Below, piece by piece: positions 11,607 to 21,912 of a stretch of DNA of 64,000 bases (the stretch's first letter is position 1; every line of letters starts with the position of its first letter). The notes under the pieces are model-generated. The model saw only the letters and a list, made by a program, of their open reading frames with translations. It did not search any database and was not told where the DNA came from. Location of the stretch: the NCBI GenBank assembly GCA_030522415.1, contig CM060111.1:45756559-45820558 (forward strand), read 5' to 3'. Source of the stretch: Channallabes apus (lineage: Eukaryota; Chordata; Actinopteri; Siluriformes; Clariidae). Both the position numbers and the translations under genes were made by a program.

Positions 11607-11944
11607 TATTACTTTTATTAACGGAGGGGCCAATACTTATACAGGCAGTTACATAGATACTGTATTGTGATGATTTAGTAAGAACTGCATGCTGTGGAAA
11701 GTTTCTTAAAAACAAGCGTTTACAAAGAGGATTCGTGATGTCACAAGTATTATATAGTTTGCTCAAAGGTGCCAATAATTATGAAGCTTTGTAAAAAAAA
11801 AAAAAAAAAAAAAGAAAAGCCAAAGGACACAAACCATGTTGTGATGTCACACATACGTCATCGATTGGACGTTTGATATGTTACCAGTAGTTTAAAATCA
11901 AACGTCTGTGCAGTTGAGTTGTATTTCATCCTTTAAAAAATGGA
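11273..11944. other. AT-rich intronic sequence
   Basis: Contains a (TTTA)n run at about 11574-11608 and poly-A at about 11793-11812. Nothing else recognised. Confidence 0.5.
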
Positions 11945-12292
11945 CGAGAGAGAGAGAGAGAGGGAGGGAGGGAGAGACAGACAGAGAGAGACAGACAGAG
12001 AGAGAGAGGGGAGGGAGAGACAGACAGAGAGAGACAGACAGAGAGAGAGAGGGGGGGAGAGAGGGACAGACAGAGAGAGAGAGGGGGGGAAACAGACAGA
12101 CAGAGGGAGAGAGAGAGGGAGAGAGAGAGGGAGAGAGAGACAGACAGAGGGAGAGAGAGACAGACAGACAGATAGAGAGAGGGAGAGAGGGAGAGAGAGA
12201 CAGACAGACAGATAGAGAGAGGGAGAGAGAGACAGACCGACAGATAGAGAGAGGGAGAGAGGGGGAGAGGGGGGGGAGAGAGGGAGAGGGAA
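11945..12292. repeat. Purine-rich (GAGA)/(CAGA) minisatellite
   Basis: About 350 bp almost wholly of GA, GGGA and CAGA units, giving a strong purine/pyrimidine strand bias. The long Arg/Glu-rich and Ser/Leu-rich frames in it are artefacts of the repeat. Confidence 0.95.
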
Positions 12293-12508
12293 AGCTGGGA
12301 GCTGATTAATGCCGACAGCAGTGATTGTGTTTTGGTAAAACGTCCCCTGAGGCGGGGTGAAGTTCCCCTGATGTGAACGGACACCGTGTTTAAGTTTGGA
12401 GCTCAACATGAATTGTTATGAAATCTGATCACCTGAGACGTTTCACGAAATAACCACTAAAACGTGGGAATAACACCGAGCCATGCCGACTCCTGATGAT
12501 GGATTACA

Positions 12509-12570
<62 letters not shown>
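12509..12570. repeat. (TG)n microsatellite
   Basis: Uninterrupted TG array. Confidence 0.95.
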
Positions 12571-12572
<2 letters not shown>

Positions 12573-13052
12573 CAGAAACAAAAGAAGAAATGAAATTTTT
12601 GACCTGGTTTGAGGAGCGAGTGTTAGGAAAAGCTGTACTGCACTGTTTGACGTTTCTCCAAAACAAATGAGCGGAGGGAGCGAGTGCGGCTTTCATTACT
12701 GATCCTCGTCTTCATAAAGGCTGAGAGTCTCAGTGCAGGACGGAACTCCAAACCCCACAGACTCTCCACAGCTCTCCTCTTCCTCTTGCCTGTGGGCGTG
12801 GCCTGTTTGGGGCGGGGGGGGGGGGGGGGGGGGTTAATACTTATTTAAGTTGAACTCAAAAATCATTTCTGATTCAGAACAAGTAACCAGGCTTTCAGAA
12901 CTTCAGAGGTTTATACAATCGTGACATCAGAACGTGTAGAAGAAGTATTCGGGACATGTTTATATCAAATGTTGTTAAAAATATTGTTCATAAGATCTGT
13001 ATTACTCCATTTATTTCTCAGTGTATGAAACAGGAGGTAAGATTTTCTCTAA
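12571..13052. other. Intronic sequence with poly-G tract
   Basis: Contains a G run of about 20 bases near 12813-12833. Nothing else recognised. Confidence 0.5.
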
Positions 13053-13793
13053 GGCTACGTTTACACTGCAGGTCTCGATGCTTAATTCCGATTTGCTGCC
13101 TATATCAGATTTTTTTGACCGTCTGTTTACACGTTCTTTTAACTATGACTCATATCCGATTCACGTGTTTACACTCGCCATACCATCTGAAACATCGCGC
13201 ATACTTAAAGGGAGGTTCTTGCGCTACAACCTAGCCAAGAAAGATGAAGGTGAAATATGTTTAACGCTATTTCTGCTATATATGCAAAGTTCGCGCACCA
13301 TGGTTTTAAAACGGAGGAGGAGAAAAAAACGCCATAATTGCAGCCTGCACATATGCTTTATTCATCAAACACTGATTTAATGTTATTTAGCCCAAATAAG
13401 CATTAACACAAGGCGGTGTGTGTGTTGGAGGGGGGGGGGGGCGTTGTTCTTTTCCTCTTACATGTCACGTGCGATGTTGTAATTCAACACGGGCTTCCAC
13501 CGGAGAATAACATTACGTCATTAAACCGTGAAGAAGTCGCAGTTTTAATGACGTACAGAACACAATGCCTCAGGAAATCCGATCTGTCTGTTTACACGAC
13601 AATCACATCAGCACATATCTGATTTATATCCGATTTATTTCCACATATGAAGGAGGCCTGAAACCGATCTCAAAATATCGGAATGCATGTGTTTTTTTCC
13701 TGTTTACACGGACACAGAACATATCCGATATGTGTCACATATGAGCAAAAAATCGGAATTGGGTCGCATTTACCTGGCAGTGTAAACGTAGCC
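13053..13793. mobile_element. Non-autonomous DNA transposon (MITE), Harbinger-like
   Basis: Terminal inverted repeats GGCTACGTTTACACTGCAG and the complement of CTGGCAGTGTAAACGTAGCC bound a 741-bp element. Both ends are flanked by TAA, matching the 3-bp TWA target duplication of PIF/Harbinger elements (family knowledge). Subterminal ATCCGAT and CGTTTACAC-type words recur in both orientations. It encodes no transposase. A hAT origin is the main alternative. Confidence 0.65.
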
Positions 13794-14188
13794 TAAATGT
13801 TTTTAAATGTACTGAGCATTTCTACGGGTGCCAATACTTGTGACATGGTTTTTAAAGCTCTAAATGGGAATTAAGGCCACATAAGGATTAGACACATGTA
13901 TCTATGAAGGATTCAGACTTTATATAAGAGTCAATAAGATGAATCAGTTGGTCATTTATTTATGTATAGAGCACGAATCAGTTTCATGACCAGACAGATT
14001 TTTATATATTTATATTTAAAATGCAATATGTTGTTACATTTTTATGTCTGTGTTTTTGAAGATTATGAGCCGTAATTGTAATTGCGTGTTTGCCAACTCA
14101 TGGCACTGATTCAGTGAATATTTTTGGTCATGAAGAGTCGTTTGTCTCTCGCTCAGTGAATCAGTATTCGAATCAGTAAATCACTTTA
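13794..14188. other. Intronic sequence, nothing recognised
   Basis: AT-rich, with no coding or repeat structure that I can identify. Confidence 0.4.
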
Positions 14189-14328
14189 TGCTAATTGGCG
14201 TTCCCAAATTGCCCATAGTGTATGTTTGTGTGTGTGTGATGTATTGGCACCCTGTCCAGGGTCTCCTGCTGTGGGCCCCAGTCCCCCCGGGACCCTGTAC
14301 ACCAGGAGAAAGCGGTATAGAAGATGAG
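14189..14328 (+). repeat. SINE 3' fragment, + strand
   Basis: The tail half of the tRNA-derived SINE family: CTAATTGGCGTTCCCAAATT, a short TG run, then CACCCTGTCCAGGGT and AGCGGTATAGAAGATGA. Confidence 0.75.
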
Positions 14329-15064
14329 ACGACGGCACTGGAGGACCAGAATCCAGTCTCAGAAACATTTCTGTTTGCAAATATTTAGCTTTTTTTCCTT
14401 GAGGTGGGCGTGGCCGTACGCATCACTCAACAGAGCCAATCAACACGACACAGATGCACCTACAAGCCGCCACAATCCTGTGAATTTTAACACGCTGGAG
14501 TCGTTTTAAGACCAAACTTCATCTTTATCTGATCGACTTTTTCCATTTCTCATCTGTGATTCTCTCTCCGATTACCGAACAGGGAGTGTATTTGTCTGAG
14601 CACCAAAGAAGGACAACTTAGTGTAAACAAGGCGTCAGATACTCAACCTTACAGAATGTCATTTCTGTCTATTAATAAGTTACACAGAGAGTTCTGCTGT
14701 GTTTTATTTTTTATTATTTTTTTAAAATTCATTTTTAGATTATTGTTGCTTTGATGACGTTAAAACAGACATGCCAATAAACAATAAACACACTTATGAG
14801 AGAGGAGGGGGGGGGAGGGGGGGTGACGTGTCCTCTCTGGCTGCAGGATGATGTACCCCGTCCTCTGTAACACACCGCGGTCACACTGTCCTCACACTGT
14901 CCTCACACTGACTCATTGAGAGAGAGAGAGAAAAGAAATGAACTCTAATGTGTTGAAAGAGTGTTTACTCACACTGACTCCACACACACACACACACACA
15001 CACTCACACACACACTTACACATACATACACACATTTCTCATGATCCATGACCTGTAAATCATT

Positions 15065-15068
<4 letters not shown>
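14329..15068. other. Intron A, 3' part
   Basis: Holds a G-rich run (about 14806-14824) and CA runs at about 14983-15013. No other element recognised. It leads into the TG array before exon B. Confidence 0.5.

Positions 15069-15134
<66 letters not shown>
15069..15134 (+). repeat. (GT)33 tract abutting a 3' splice site
   Basis: Sixty-six bases of pure GT run up to a TTTTCAG acceptor at 15134-15140. It occupies the position of the polypyrimidine tract of the intron before exon B. A second CAG at 15066-15068 lies just upstream of the array. Confidence 0.95.
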
Positions 15135-15140
<6 letters not shown>

Positions 15141-15144
<4 letters not shown>

Positions 15145-15250
15145 AGACTGGCGGATTTCCACACACACTGTCAGATGAGTGATGACACCATCAGCACCTG
15201 TCCTAATGACGACTACCAAGCCTGTCTCACTGCCTACACCGGCCTCATCG
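15141..15250 (+). CDS. gfra2: GFRA2-like receptor, coding exon B
   Basis: This exon completes the Arg codon split by the first intron (AG|G) and reads [20 protein letters not shown] onwards to AYTGLIG. That closely matches the third cysteine-rich domain of GFRA2, where human GFRA2 has SRLADFHANC and YQACLGSYAGMIG (family recall). Acceptor TTTTCAG ends at 15140 and donor GTGAGA starts at 15251. The length is 110 nt, so it begins in phase 2 and ends in phase 1; skipping it would shift the frame. The acceptor is unusual because a pure GT tract replaces the usual pyrimidine tract. Confidence 0.93.
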
Positions 15251-15902
15251 GTGAGACACACAGAGAGAGAGACATAAAGAGAGAGAGACAGACACTCTCA
15301 AAGGGAGACATACACACCCAGAGAGACACAGAAAGAGAGAGAGAGACAGACACACACACAGAAAGAGGCAGGCGCTAGAGAGACTGTAAGACAGAAGCAT
15401 AGTAAGTCAGATAAGCAGAGAGACAGCCAGATAATTAGCCTGAGAGACACCGGGACAGTGAAACAGTCAGACAGTTAGATAGTAAAACAAATAAAAGCAG
15501 ACAGTGAGACAGACAGTAAGACACAGTGTGACAGGCAAGCAGTGAAATAGTAACACATATAGTGCTGCAGGGAGACAGTCAGATAGACAGTGAGACAGGC
15601 AGACAGACGGTTAGGCAGACGATGAGACAGTAACACATATAGTGAGACAGACAGAGAGGGTGACAATAAGACATTAAGACAGACAGTAAGACAGAAAGAG
15701 AGACAGAGAGAGAGAGGCACACATTAAGACAGACGGTGAGAGAGGTAGAAAGACAGGGAGACAGAAAGACAGACAGTATGACAGTGAGACAGATAGTGAG
15801 AGAAGCTAAGAGAGAGTGAGACAGGCAGACAAACCTAACAGACGTGATGCTACAGTATGTCTCGGTCTCACTGATGTCCATTTCTTCCTTCTCCTCGTAA
15901 AG
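15251..15902. repeat. Intron B, filled by decayed AGAC/GACAG repeat
   Basis: Almost the whole 652-bp intron is a worn purine-rich tandem repeat of GAGACAG and GTGAGACAGACAG units. The intron ends CTCCTCGTAAAG. No coding potential. Confidence 0.85.
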
Positions 15903-16043
15903 GGACGGACATGACCCCCAACTACGAGGACGCTAATCACACGGACTTCTCCATCTCTCCATGGTGTAGCTGCAAGAACAGCGGAAACCAGGAGGAGGAG
16001 TGTGAGAAGTTCCTGCGGGACTTCAGAGAGAACACCTGCCTGC
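15903..16043 (+). CDS. gfra2: GFRA2-like receptor, coding exon C
   Basis: It continues the frame with GTDMTPNYEDANHTDFSISP and then WCSC..SGN, followed by EEECEKFLRDF and ENTCLR. This is the core of the third cysteine-rich domain, which contributes to ligand and RET contact in the family. Human GFRA2 has MTPNYVDSS, WCSCRGSGN and EEECEKFLRDF at the same place. An N-glycosylation sequon (NHT) is present. The acceptor is AAAG at 15899-15902; the donor GTAAGA begins at 16044 after CTGC. The length is 141 nt, phase 1 at both ends. The apparent read-through past 16043 is intron. Confidence 0.95.
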
Positions 16044-16209
16044 GTAAGAACCGCATCAAGAACCGTACAGCTTTTAAAGAACCCAAACCAGAACCAGAAG
16101 GACTCATTATTCCTGTGTGGGTCGGCTGGGTGTGGCTCCTCCTGTCCCCTAAAATCAGAACCTGTAACGGTGCTTCACATTTACTGCTAATTTACATGAA
16201 AGGTTATTA

Positions 16210-16305
16210 AGGTTATGCATTTTTTGGACTCCTTCAGCATTCCTTTACAATGTAGAAATGAACCATCATGGAGTTAGAAAGTGATCTAAAACTTTTGAAC
16301 GGTAG
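16210..16305. repeat. Tc1-type terminal remnant
   Basis: ACTTTTGAACGGTAGT at about 16290-16305 is the inverted form of the CACTACCGTTCAAAC end at 57820, so this is probably one terminus of the same transposon family. Confidence 0.45.
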
Positions 16306-16398
16306 TTCAATTAAATTTTATTTATATAGCTCTTTTAACAATGGTCATTGTCTCAAAGCAGCTTCACAAAAATTAAAGAAATTTAACAAAAAAATAAA

Positions 16399-16429
<31 letters not shown>

Positions 16430-17868
16430 TAACAATAATAATAAATAAATTAAAATAAATAAATTAAAATAAATAATAAGAATAATAATAATAATTTTAG
16501 AAAAGAAAATAATTGGAAGTGTGGATGTGTGAGAAAAATGTGCAGATAATAATGAGACGAATGAATGAAATGTCTCTGATGAGCAAGCCAAGGGTGACGG
16601 CGACGGTGGCAAGGAAAAACTCCCTGAGATGGCATTAGGAAGAAACCTTGAGAGGAACCAGACTCAACAGGGAACCCATCCTCATTTGGGCGATAACAGA
16701 TAGAAATTATATAACATCTTGTGTGTTGTGCAGGTGAAAATTCAATATGACAGAAATTATTTAAATTGACATGAAGACCAGTTCAGCATAGGGACGAGTC
16801 AGTAGGTGCAGAGGGCAGATGAGGTCTGGATCACTGGAAGCACAGGAGCAGCATGTGTAGCTCCAACCATCATAACGCTGAATCCAGCTGGAGCTGGTCC
16901 TTCTCTGGATGCCTCAGGAACCTCGCAGGGTCGGCCTTTGTCTACTGAAGCTGGCAAAATCTCCCGATGCCTCGGGATGGGTAGAGAAATACAGAACAGA
17001 TGGGGAGAATTAGCGTAGTTGCCATTCGGTATAGGTGTACTGGAGTATGAGTACTGGGATGAGTTATGTGTATGCCAGATTAAAAAGATGCGTCTTGAGT
17101 CTACTTTTGAACTGAGAAACCGTGTCTGCTCCCCGAACACTGTCTGGAAGGCTATTCCAAAGCTTTGGAGCTAAATATGAAAAAGCCCCGCCCCCTTTTG
17201 TAGATTTTGAAATTCTGGGAACTACCAGAAGTCCGGAGTTTTGTGATCTTAAGGCGCGTGGTGGATTGTAGCGTATCAGAAGACTGGTTAGGTATGTGGG
17301 AGCTAAACCATTTAAGGCCTTGTATGTAAGTAATACTATTTTGTAGTTTATTCTAAACTGAACAGGTAGCCAGTGCAGGGATGATAATATTGGGGTTATA
17401 TGATCATATTTTCTGGATCTAGTGAGAACCCTGGCAGCTGCATTTTGGATTAACTGAAGCTTGTTTATTGAGGATGCAGGACAACCACCTAGTAATGCAT
17501 TACAATAGTCCAGTCTGGAGGTCATGAATGCATGAACTAGTTTTTCTGCATCAGATACGGATAAGATGTTCCTAAGTTTAGCAATATTTCAAAGATGGAA
17601 AAAGGCTGTTTTTGTGATATTTGAAATGTGATTTTCAAAGGACAAGTTACTGTCTAATATTACTCCCAGGTCTTTTACTGCTGAGCTGGTAGTAACAGTA
17701 CATCCTTCTAAGCGCAAGCTGAATTGTGAAAGCTGTTGTGTGCTGGTTTTTGGGCCAATAAGTAATATCTCTGTCTTATCTGAATTTAATAAAAGAAAGT
17801 TATTGGTCATCCAATCTTTTATGTCCTGGACACACTCAGTTAATCTAGACAACTTAGGTATTTCGCTA

Positions 17869-17875
<7 letters not shown>
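16306..17875 (-). pseudogene. 5'-truncated L2-like LINE, reverse transcriptase C-terminal part
   Basis: On the - strand one frame runs from 17852 to 17064, interrupted only by a TGA at 17589-17591. It reads through KTEILLIGPKT and VKDLGVILDSNLSFENHISN into SRLDYCNALLGG, LQLIQNAAARVLTR, LSSLHWLPVQFRINYKI and KALNGLAPTYL. This is the conserved C-terminal segment after the polymerase core in L2/CR1-group LINEs. The 3' UTR continues to 16306 and ends in the tail shared with 866-920. An (AATA)n tract lies at about 16390-16490. The 5' end stops at a (TA)n microsatellite, so the endonuclease and catalytic polymerase motifs are missing. It is a dead copy within intron C of the host gene. Confidence 0.85.

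Positions 17876-17911
<36 letters not shown>
17875..17911. repeat. (TA)n microsatellite
   Basis: An AT dinucleotide run marking the truncated 5' side of the LINE. Confidence 0.9.
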
Positions 17912-17914
<3 letters not shown>

Positions 17915-19429
17915 GAGGACTAAAAGCACATTACAAATATCGAAAAGCACTTTAGGTAGGATAAACCCTCAGACCTAGAATAAATGCAGTTGTTTTGGTG
18001 TGTAAGTGCTGGAACTGTGTTAAAAGAGCTGAAAGTGTTACATGCGCCTCATGACATTTCCAACTGACCAGTGAAGTTGTTGTAGTAGCCACACAGGGGA
18101 TAATTACGCTCCTGGATTTGCTCTGCTCTGTTCCTCAGTCTGACAGTCAGATAATTCCTCCCGGACCCTGCCGCCGGCGGTTTAGAAGTGAGGGGCTGGA
18201 CACAAGTGTGTGCTCAGAGTGTGTGTTAGTTATGAGCTAATGTTGAGTTCAGGGGTCAAACAGTGAGTTAGCATGGTGAGATCCATAAAGAATGTCCAAG
18301 AACCTCCTATGCAGCAGCACTGCCAGTAAATGACAAAAACAACAGGAATCACTTGTGACTGAAAGAAGAAGATTTTAAGATTTTAAAGCTGCCGTATTAT
18401 ACTCCTTTTTAACAAGTTAGCATAGGCTAATTTTGTACCCAATCAGTAAAGAGGAAAAGGGACGTCCCTAAAGTAGCATTGCCTGGAAGTTGAGACAGAG
18501 GAGGGAGCATGCAAGCTGTCCATCCACCTTTTCCATTGTTTGCCTGATCAATGTCATATCAGGTGGAATATTTGAATGACATGTTCGAAGATATGACATT
18601 TTGGCAGTGTACTGTATATACACACACAGTGGAGACCAATGATAAAAAAAAAAGTAAAGTGTGAAAAATATCCCCTTTAACATCTAAGATCTAATGAAAG
18701 ACAGTAGATTTGGCTCAAGATGTTAAACAAACTGGAACCTTAGGATTCGATTACCTTTATACTCCTATATTCTATATAATAGAATAATATTAAGTCTAAT
18801 CATGAAGAGGAGGAAGCCAGAATGAGACATGGTGGAAAGCAGGAGGAATATTCTAAAAGTCTAGTTAGAATGAGATGGGAATGAACACTGACTTTTGCAC
18901 AGCTTATAGAGTACAGTTTGTGGTTTCTTGAGCATGAAAAAGGCCACCAGTGTGCCTCAAAAAACCCCAACTGCTTCAGGCACTGTTGTCTATTGAGGGC
19001 CATTGTGCTGCTCCTGGTCTGGAAAGTGTTAGGCAGCGTGACACATTCTGTTGTAAAATGGATGACCTTGGCTCATCACTGGTACAGAAGCTGTTCTGTT
19101 TAGCAAAACCTTACAAATGATGATGGACATATGAGCAAGATATGAGCAACTCTGATGCAACTGAAGCAACTGTCTCCCAGTCATAATCAGACCTTCCATT
19201 ACCTCCATATCTGGCTGGACCAAGATTAGGACCAGATAGCTGAAGGTGGTGAGGTTAAATTCCAGTACCACCACCATCAACCTGCCACTCTCATTAAACT
19301 GCTAGCATGTTAGCATGTTTAATTTAAAATGTGGAAATACAGTAGGACTGTCTATGCTTTCTATGGAATGTACTGCACTGGAATACATGGCAAGACAATT
19401 TGACTGTTTATAAAAGGCACCAGATCTAT
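17912..19429. other. Intron C sequence, nothing recognised
   Basis: About 1.5 kb without a clear repeat, exon or known element. Confidence 0.4.
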
Positions 19430-20045
19430 AGGCCAGGTTCTTGGACAGGGTGTCTTCTTGTTTAAAGATCAAAGTTGATGTCCCAGGATTACCAGAGAAC
19501 CACCCCAGGGGCAACATGTCATGGCTGACCCGGTGCATTGTCCCTGGTTTTCTAACAAATTGGTATATGCAGAAAAACTCCCACTGTACTGTCCTTGAAT
19601 ATGTAGCAATAAATTCAGACTATCTACAGTATAAAAGAAACCAGATCTATAGACCAGACCCTTGTAAACGATGACCCGGGCAGGCACTCTGACCCTGCCT
19701 GCCTAACAGTGTGAAAGTAGGAATTTTACTCTAATGTATTTTTCAATGTGAGAATAAAAGATGTCTTTGCAAGAAACCAGGTTTATTGATCAGATCCTCA
19801 TAAAGGATGCCTCAGTGGTTAAAGTTCAAATGTACAGATGAAAAGATTGCGAGTTTTAGTCCCACAGAAACACTGTTGTACCCTTGACCAAGGCACTTGC
19901 CCCATAATTGCCTCGGGGCAGTGTATCATGGCCATGACTGCACTCTGAATGCCAGGGCTTTCTAACAAGTTGGAATATACAGAGGCGGGAATTTCACTCC
20001 ACTATACCAGTATATGTGAAAATAACGTCTGTGTATAAAAGTCTG
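19430..20045 (+). repeat. Tandem fragments of a second tRNA-derived SINE family
   Basis: Three successive segments show the same tail: an AACAAGTTGG-like or TAACAGTG-like phrase, then TTTCACT/TTTTACT, then GTGA.AATAA. The joints carry CCAGATCTATAGACCAGACC-like sequence (about 19423, 19641 and 19780). The last segment contains a head-like part (CAGTGGTTAAAGTTC, 19812) and the phrase CCCTTGACCAAGGCACTTG. The same family is seen more completely at 25569-25815. Confidence 0.55.
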
Positions 20046-20679
20046 TGCCGTCTGGGTGGATTTGGTCTGGGGAATTCAGTTGATTTAATGAATAATCTCA
20101 GACATGTTGAGAAACACATTCAGACCTCTTTGTTGACTTTTAAATATTACAACCACGATCAGTTACCAGATTTATTGTTCTTTTGTCTTTGTTCACGGAA
20201 TGGAGCCATAGCAGGAGGAAATAAGGTTCTGGGAAGCAATCATACCACAGTCAGCCGAAAACGCTGGATATTAAAAGAATGAATCTGTAGCACAAAACAT
20301 CACAAAATGTGGACAAGAGGAATATCGTATGATCGTACATGATATGTATGAATATTAGTTACCACAATGTTGCTGAAAAGCTAAATCCTGTGTATCCTGA
20401 CTTCTAACACTTGGTTTAAAGTGAATTAAGCTCTACTGTACTGAACCTATGCTAGCGGTGTCCTGCTGTGACATTAGCATGGGATGAATACATATAAACT
20501 TTACATTAATATAATGCAAAGTGATATAAAGTCAGCTAAGCTACAGTATGATAATAACTATAGAGCCACATCCTCAACACAAGCACAAGTACTATAGAGT
20601 TTAACTAGAGTTAGAGCTTCCATTCAACAGCTATTGTTGCATCAGCTAATCTAGGATGTACCTTTGCACCTCTCCGCAG
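20046..20679. other. Intron C, 3' part
   Basis: Nothing recognised apart from the splice acceptor CTCTCCGCAG ending at 20679. Confidence 0.45.
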
Positions 20680-20795
20680 GTAATGCCATTCAGGCGTTTG
20701 GGACGGACATCCCGAAGTCAACAGAATCAACAAACGCAGAGGTCCCTCGCACCAACCCTACTGCACACCCTAACATCACCAAACCTGAATATGAC
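20680..20795 (+). CDS. gfra2: GFRA2-like receptor, coding exon D
   Basis: It completes the split Arg codon (C|GT) and reads NAIQAFGTDIPKST, matching the NAIQAFGNGTDV segment that closes the third cysteine-rich domain in GFRA1 and GFRA2. The following residues are Ser/Thr/Pro-rich, low in complexity, and include the sequon NIT; they form the membrane-proximal linker. Acceptor CGCAG ends at 20679 and donor GTGAGT begins at 20796. The exon is 116 nt and ends in phase 0. The linker differs greatly from mammalian GFRA2, as is normal for this region. Confidence 0.9.
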
Positions 20796-21117
20796 GTGAG
20801 TGTTCACTGGGAACCAGTTTTAAACCGAGTTGATCCTGGTTTATCCAAGATGGCAGGAGGAATCTTAGCAGATTCTTATTTAATCTTTAAATTGATCCGT
20901 GTTTTTGAGTAGGCTTGGGCGAGGATATTGTGTGTGAGGATATAAACACGTGCAAGAAAATCCTTAAGACCAATTATGCCTTAAAGGGGTAGTTCGTATT
21001 TGTTTTGTTTGAATTTTTGTCAAAATTGTAAGTAAATGATAATTAAGGTATATATACAGTACGTACATTACCAGGTGCAATTCAGTTCAATTTGATTAAT
21101 ATAGATGGTTAAAAGTT
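20796..21117. other. Intron D, 5' part
   Basis: AT-rich intron. TTAAAGGGGTAGTTCG at about 20981 resembles the end of a fish DNA transposon, but I cannot find a convincing partner. Confidence 0.35.
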
Positions 21118-21402
21118 TGTCTGCTCTGCACACCTGCCATGAAGTTTGTCACCTAGAGCCTGAGTACATTGTACGTAAGTGGGGCCAAGTTCCACAACTG
21201 CAGCTTCTACAGTCCTACTGAGCTAAATCCACATGGTTCCAACTTTGTTTAGTTCAGTGGGACTGCAGAAGCTTCACAAGAGTCTCAGCAAAACTTTCGA
21301 ATACATCTTTGAACGGAATGAGGATCGTGAAATTTGGCCCTAATTACTTACATTTTACTCGCCATCCAGGTGACAAACTTCACAGTCAATGTGCAGAGGA
21401 GG
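21118..21402. mobile_element. Long imperfect palindrome (MITE-like)
   Basis: The left arm CTCTGCACACCTGCCATGAA, continuing into GTTTGTCACCT, is mirrored by AGGTGACAAACTTCACAG and TGTGCAGAGG on the right. Inner blocks also pair: ACGTAAGT..GGGGCCAAG with TTGGCCCTAATTACTTAC, and GCTTCTACAGTCCTACTGA with TCAGTGGGACTGCAGAAGC. The whole 285 bp can fold as one hairpin. No target duplication was confirmed. Confidence 0.6.
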
Positions 21403-21761
21403 AAAAAACATAACCTCCAAGACAGACTTAAATAATACATTTAACAAAAGCTTAAACACTCCTGACTTAAAGGGTTAAGTCAAGAGTGTTTTAGGTTTCC
21501 AGCTGGTCATTAGGAAGTATAATGGTAGAAAACTGCCAGCTAATGCCAGGAACAATGGAATAAGCAGATTAGCTGAGGGAAGATTGCTTTAACAGGAAGG
21601 GTAGATCATAATAAACGCTTGTCATTCTTTAAAGTAAGGATTAGAGATGAAGGTTATTAGAGTACGCAGAAAAATCCATGCTAACCGCATGACCATTCAC
21701 CTTTCGACTAGCACTTACTGTAAAATCGTTTTAAGAGAGATATTGAAATATTGAATGGGTC
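21403..21761. other. Intron D sequence
   Basis: Nothing recognised. Confidence 0.35.
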
Positions 21762-21912
21762 AGTGGTGGATCAGGTGGTTGAAGCTCTGTGTTCAAGCCC
21801 TGCCACGAGAGGGTCGCTACTGTTGTATCCATGGGTAAGGCCCTTAACCGTACAACACAGCAACTACACGCATTAGGAAATGGGAAGCTGGCTACATGAA
21901 GAGCATCTGGCA
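21762..21912 (+). repeat. Second SINE family, fragment
   Basis: CAGTGGTGGATCAGGTGGTT, then GTGTTCAAGCCCTGCCAC and AAGGCCCTTAACC correspond to the head and first half of the copy at 25569. Confidence 0.65.

Noticed and set aside
11908..12409. Arg/Glu-rich and Ser/Leu-rich frames
   Set aside because: Artefacts of the GA/CAGA minisatellite.
16044..16210. Extension of the receptor exon C frame past 16043
   Set aside because: The homology stops at CLR and a consensus GTAAGA donor begins at 16044; the phase fits the exon at 20680.
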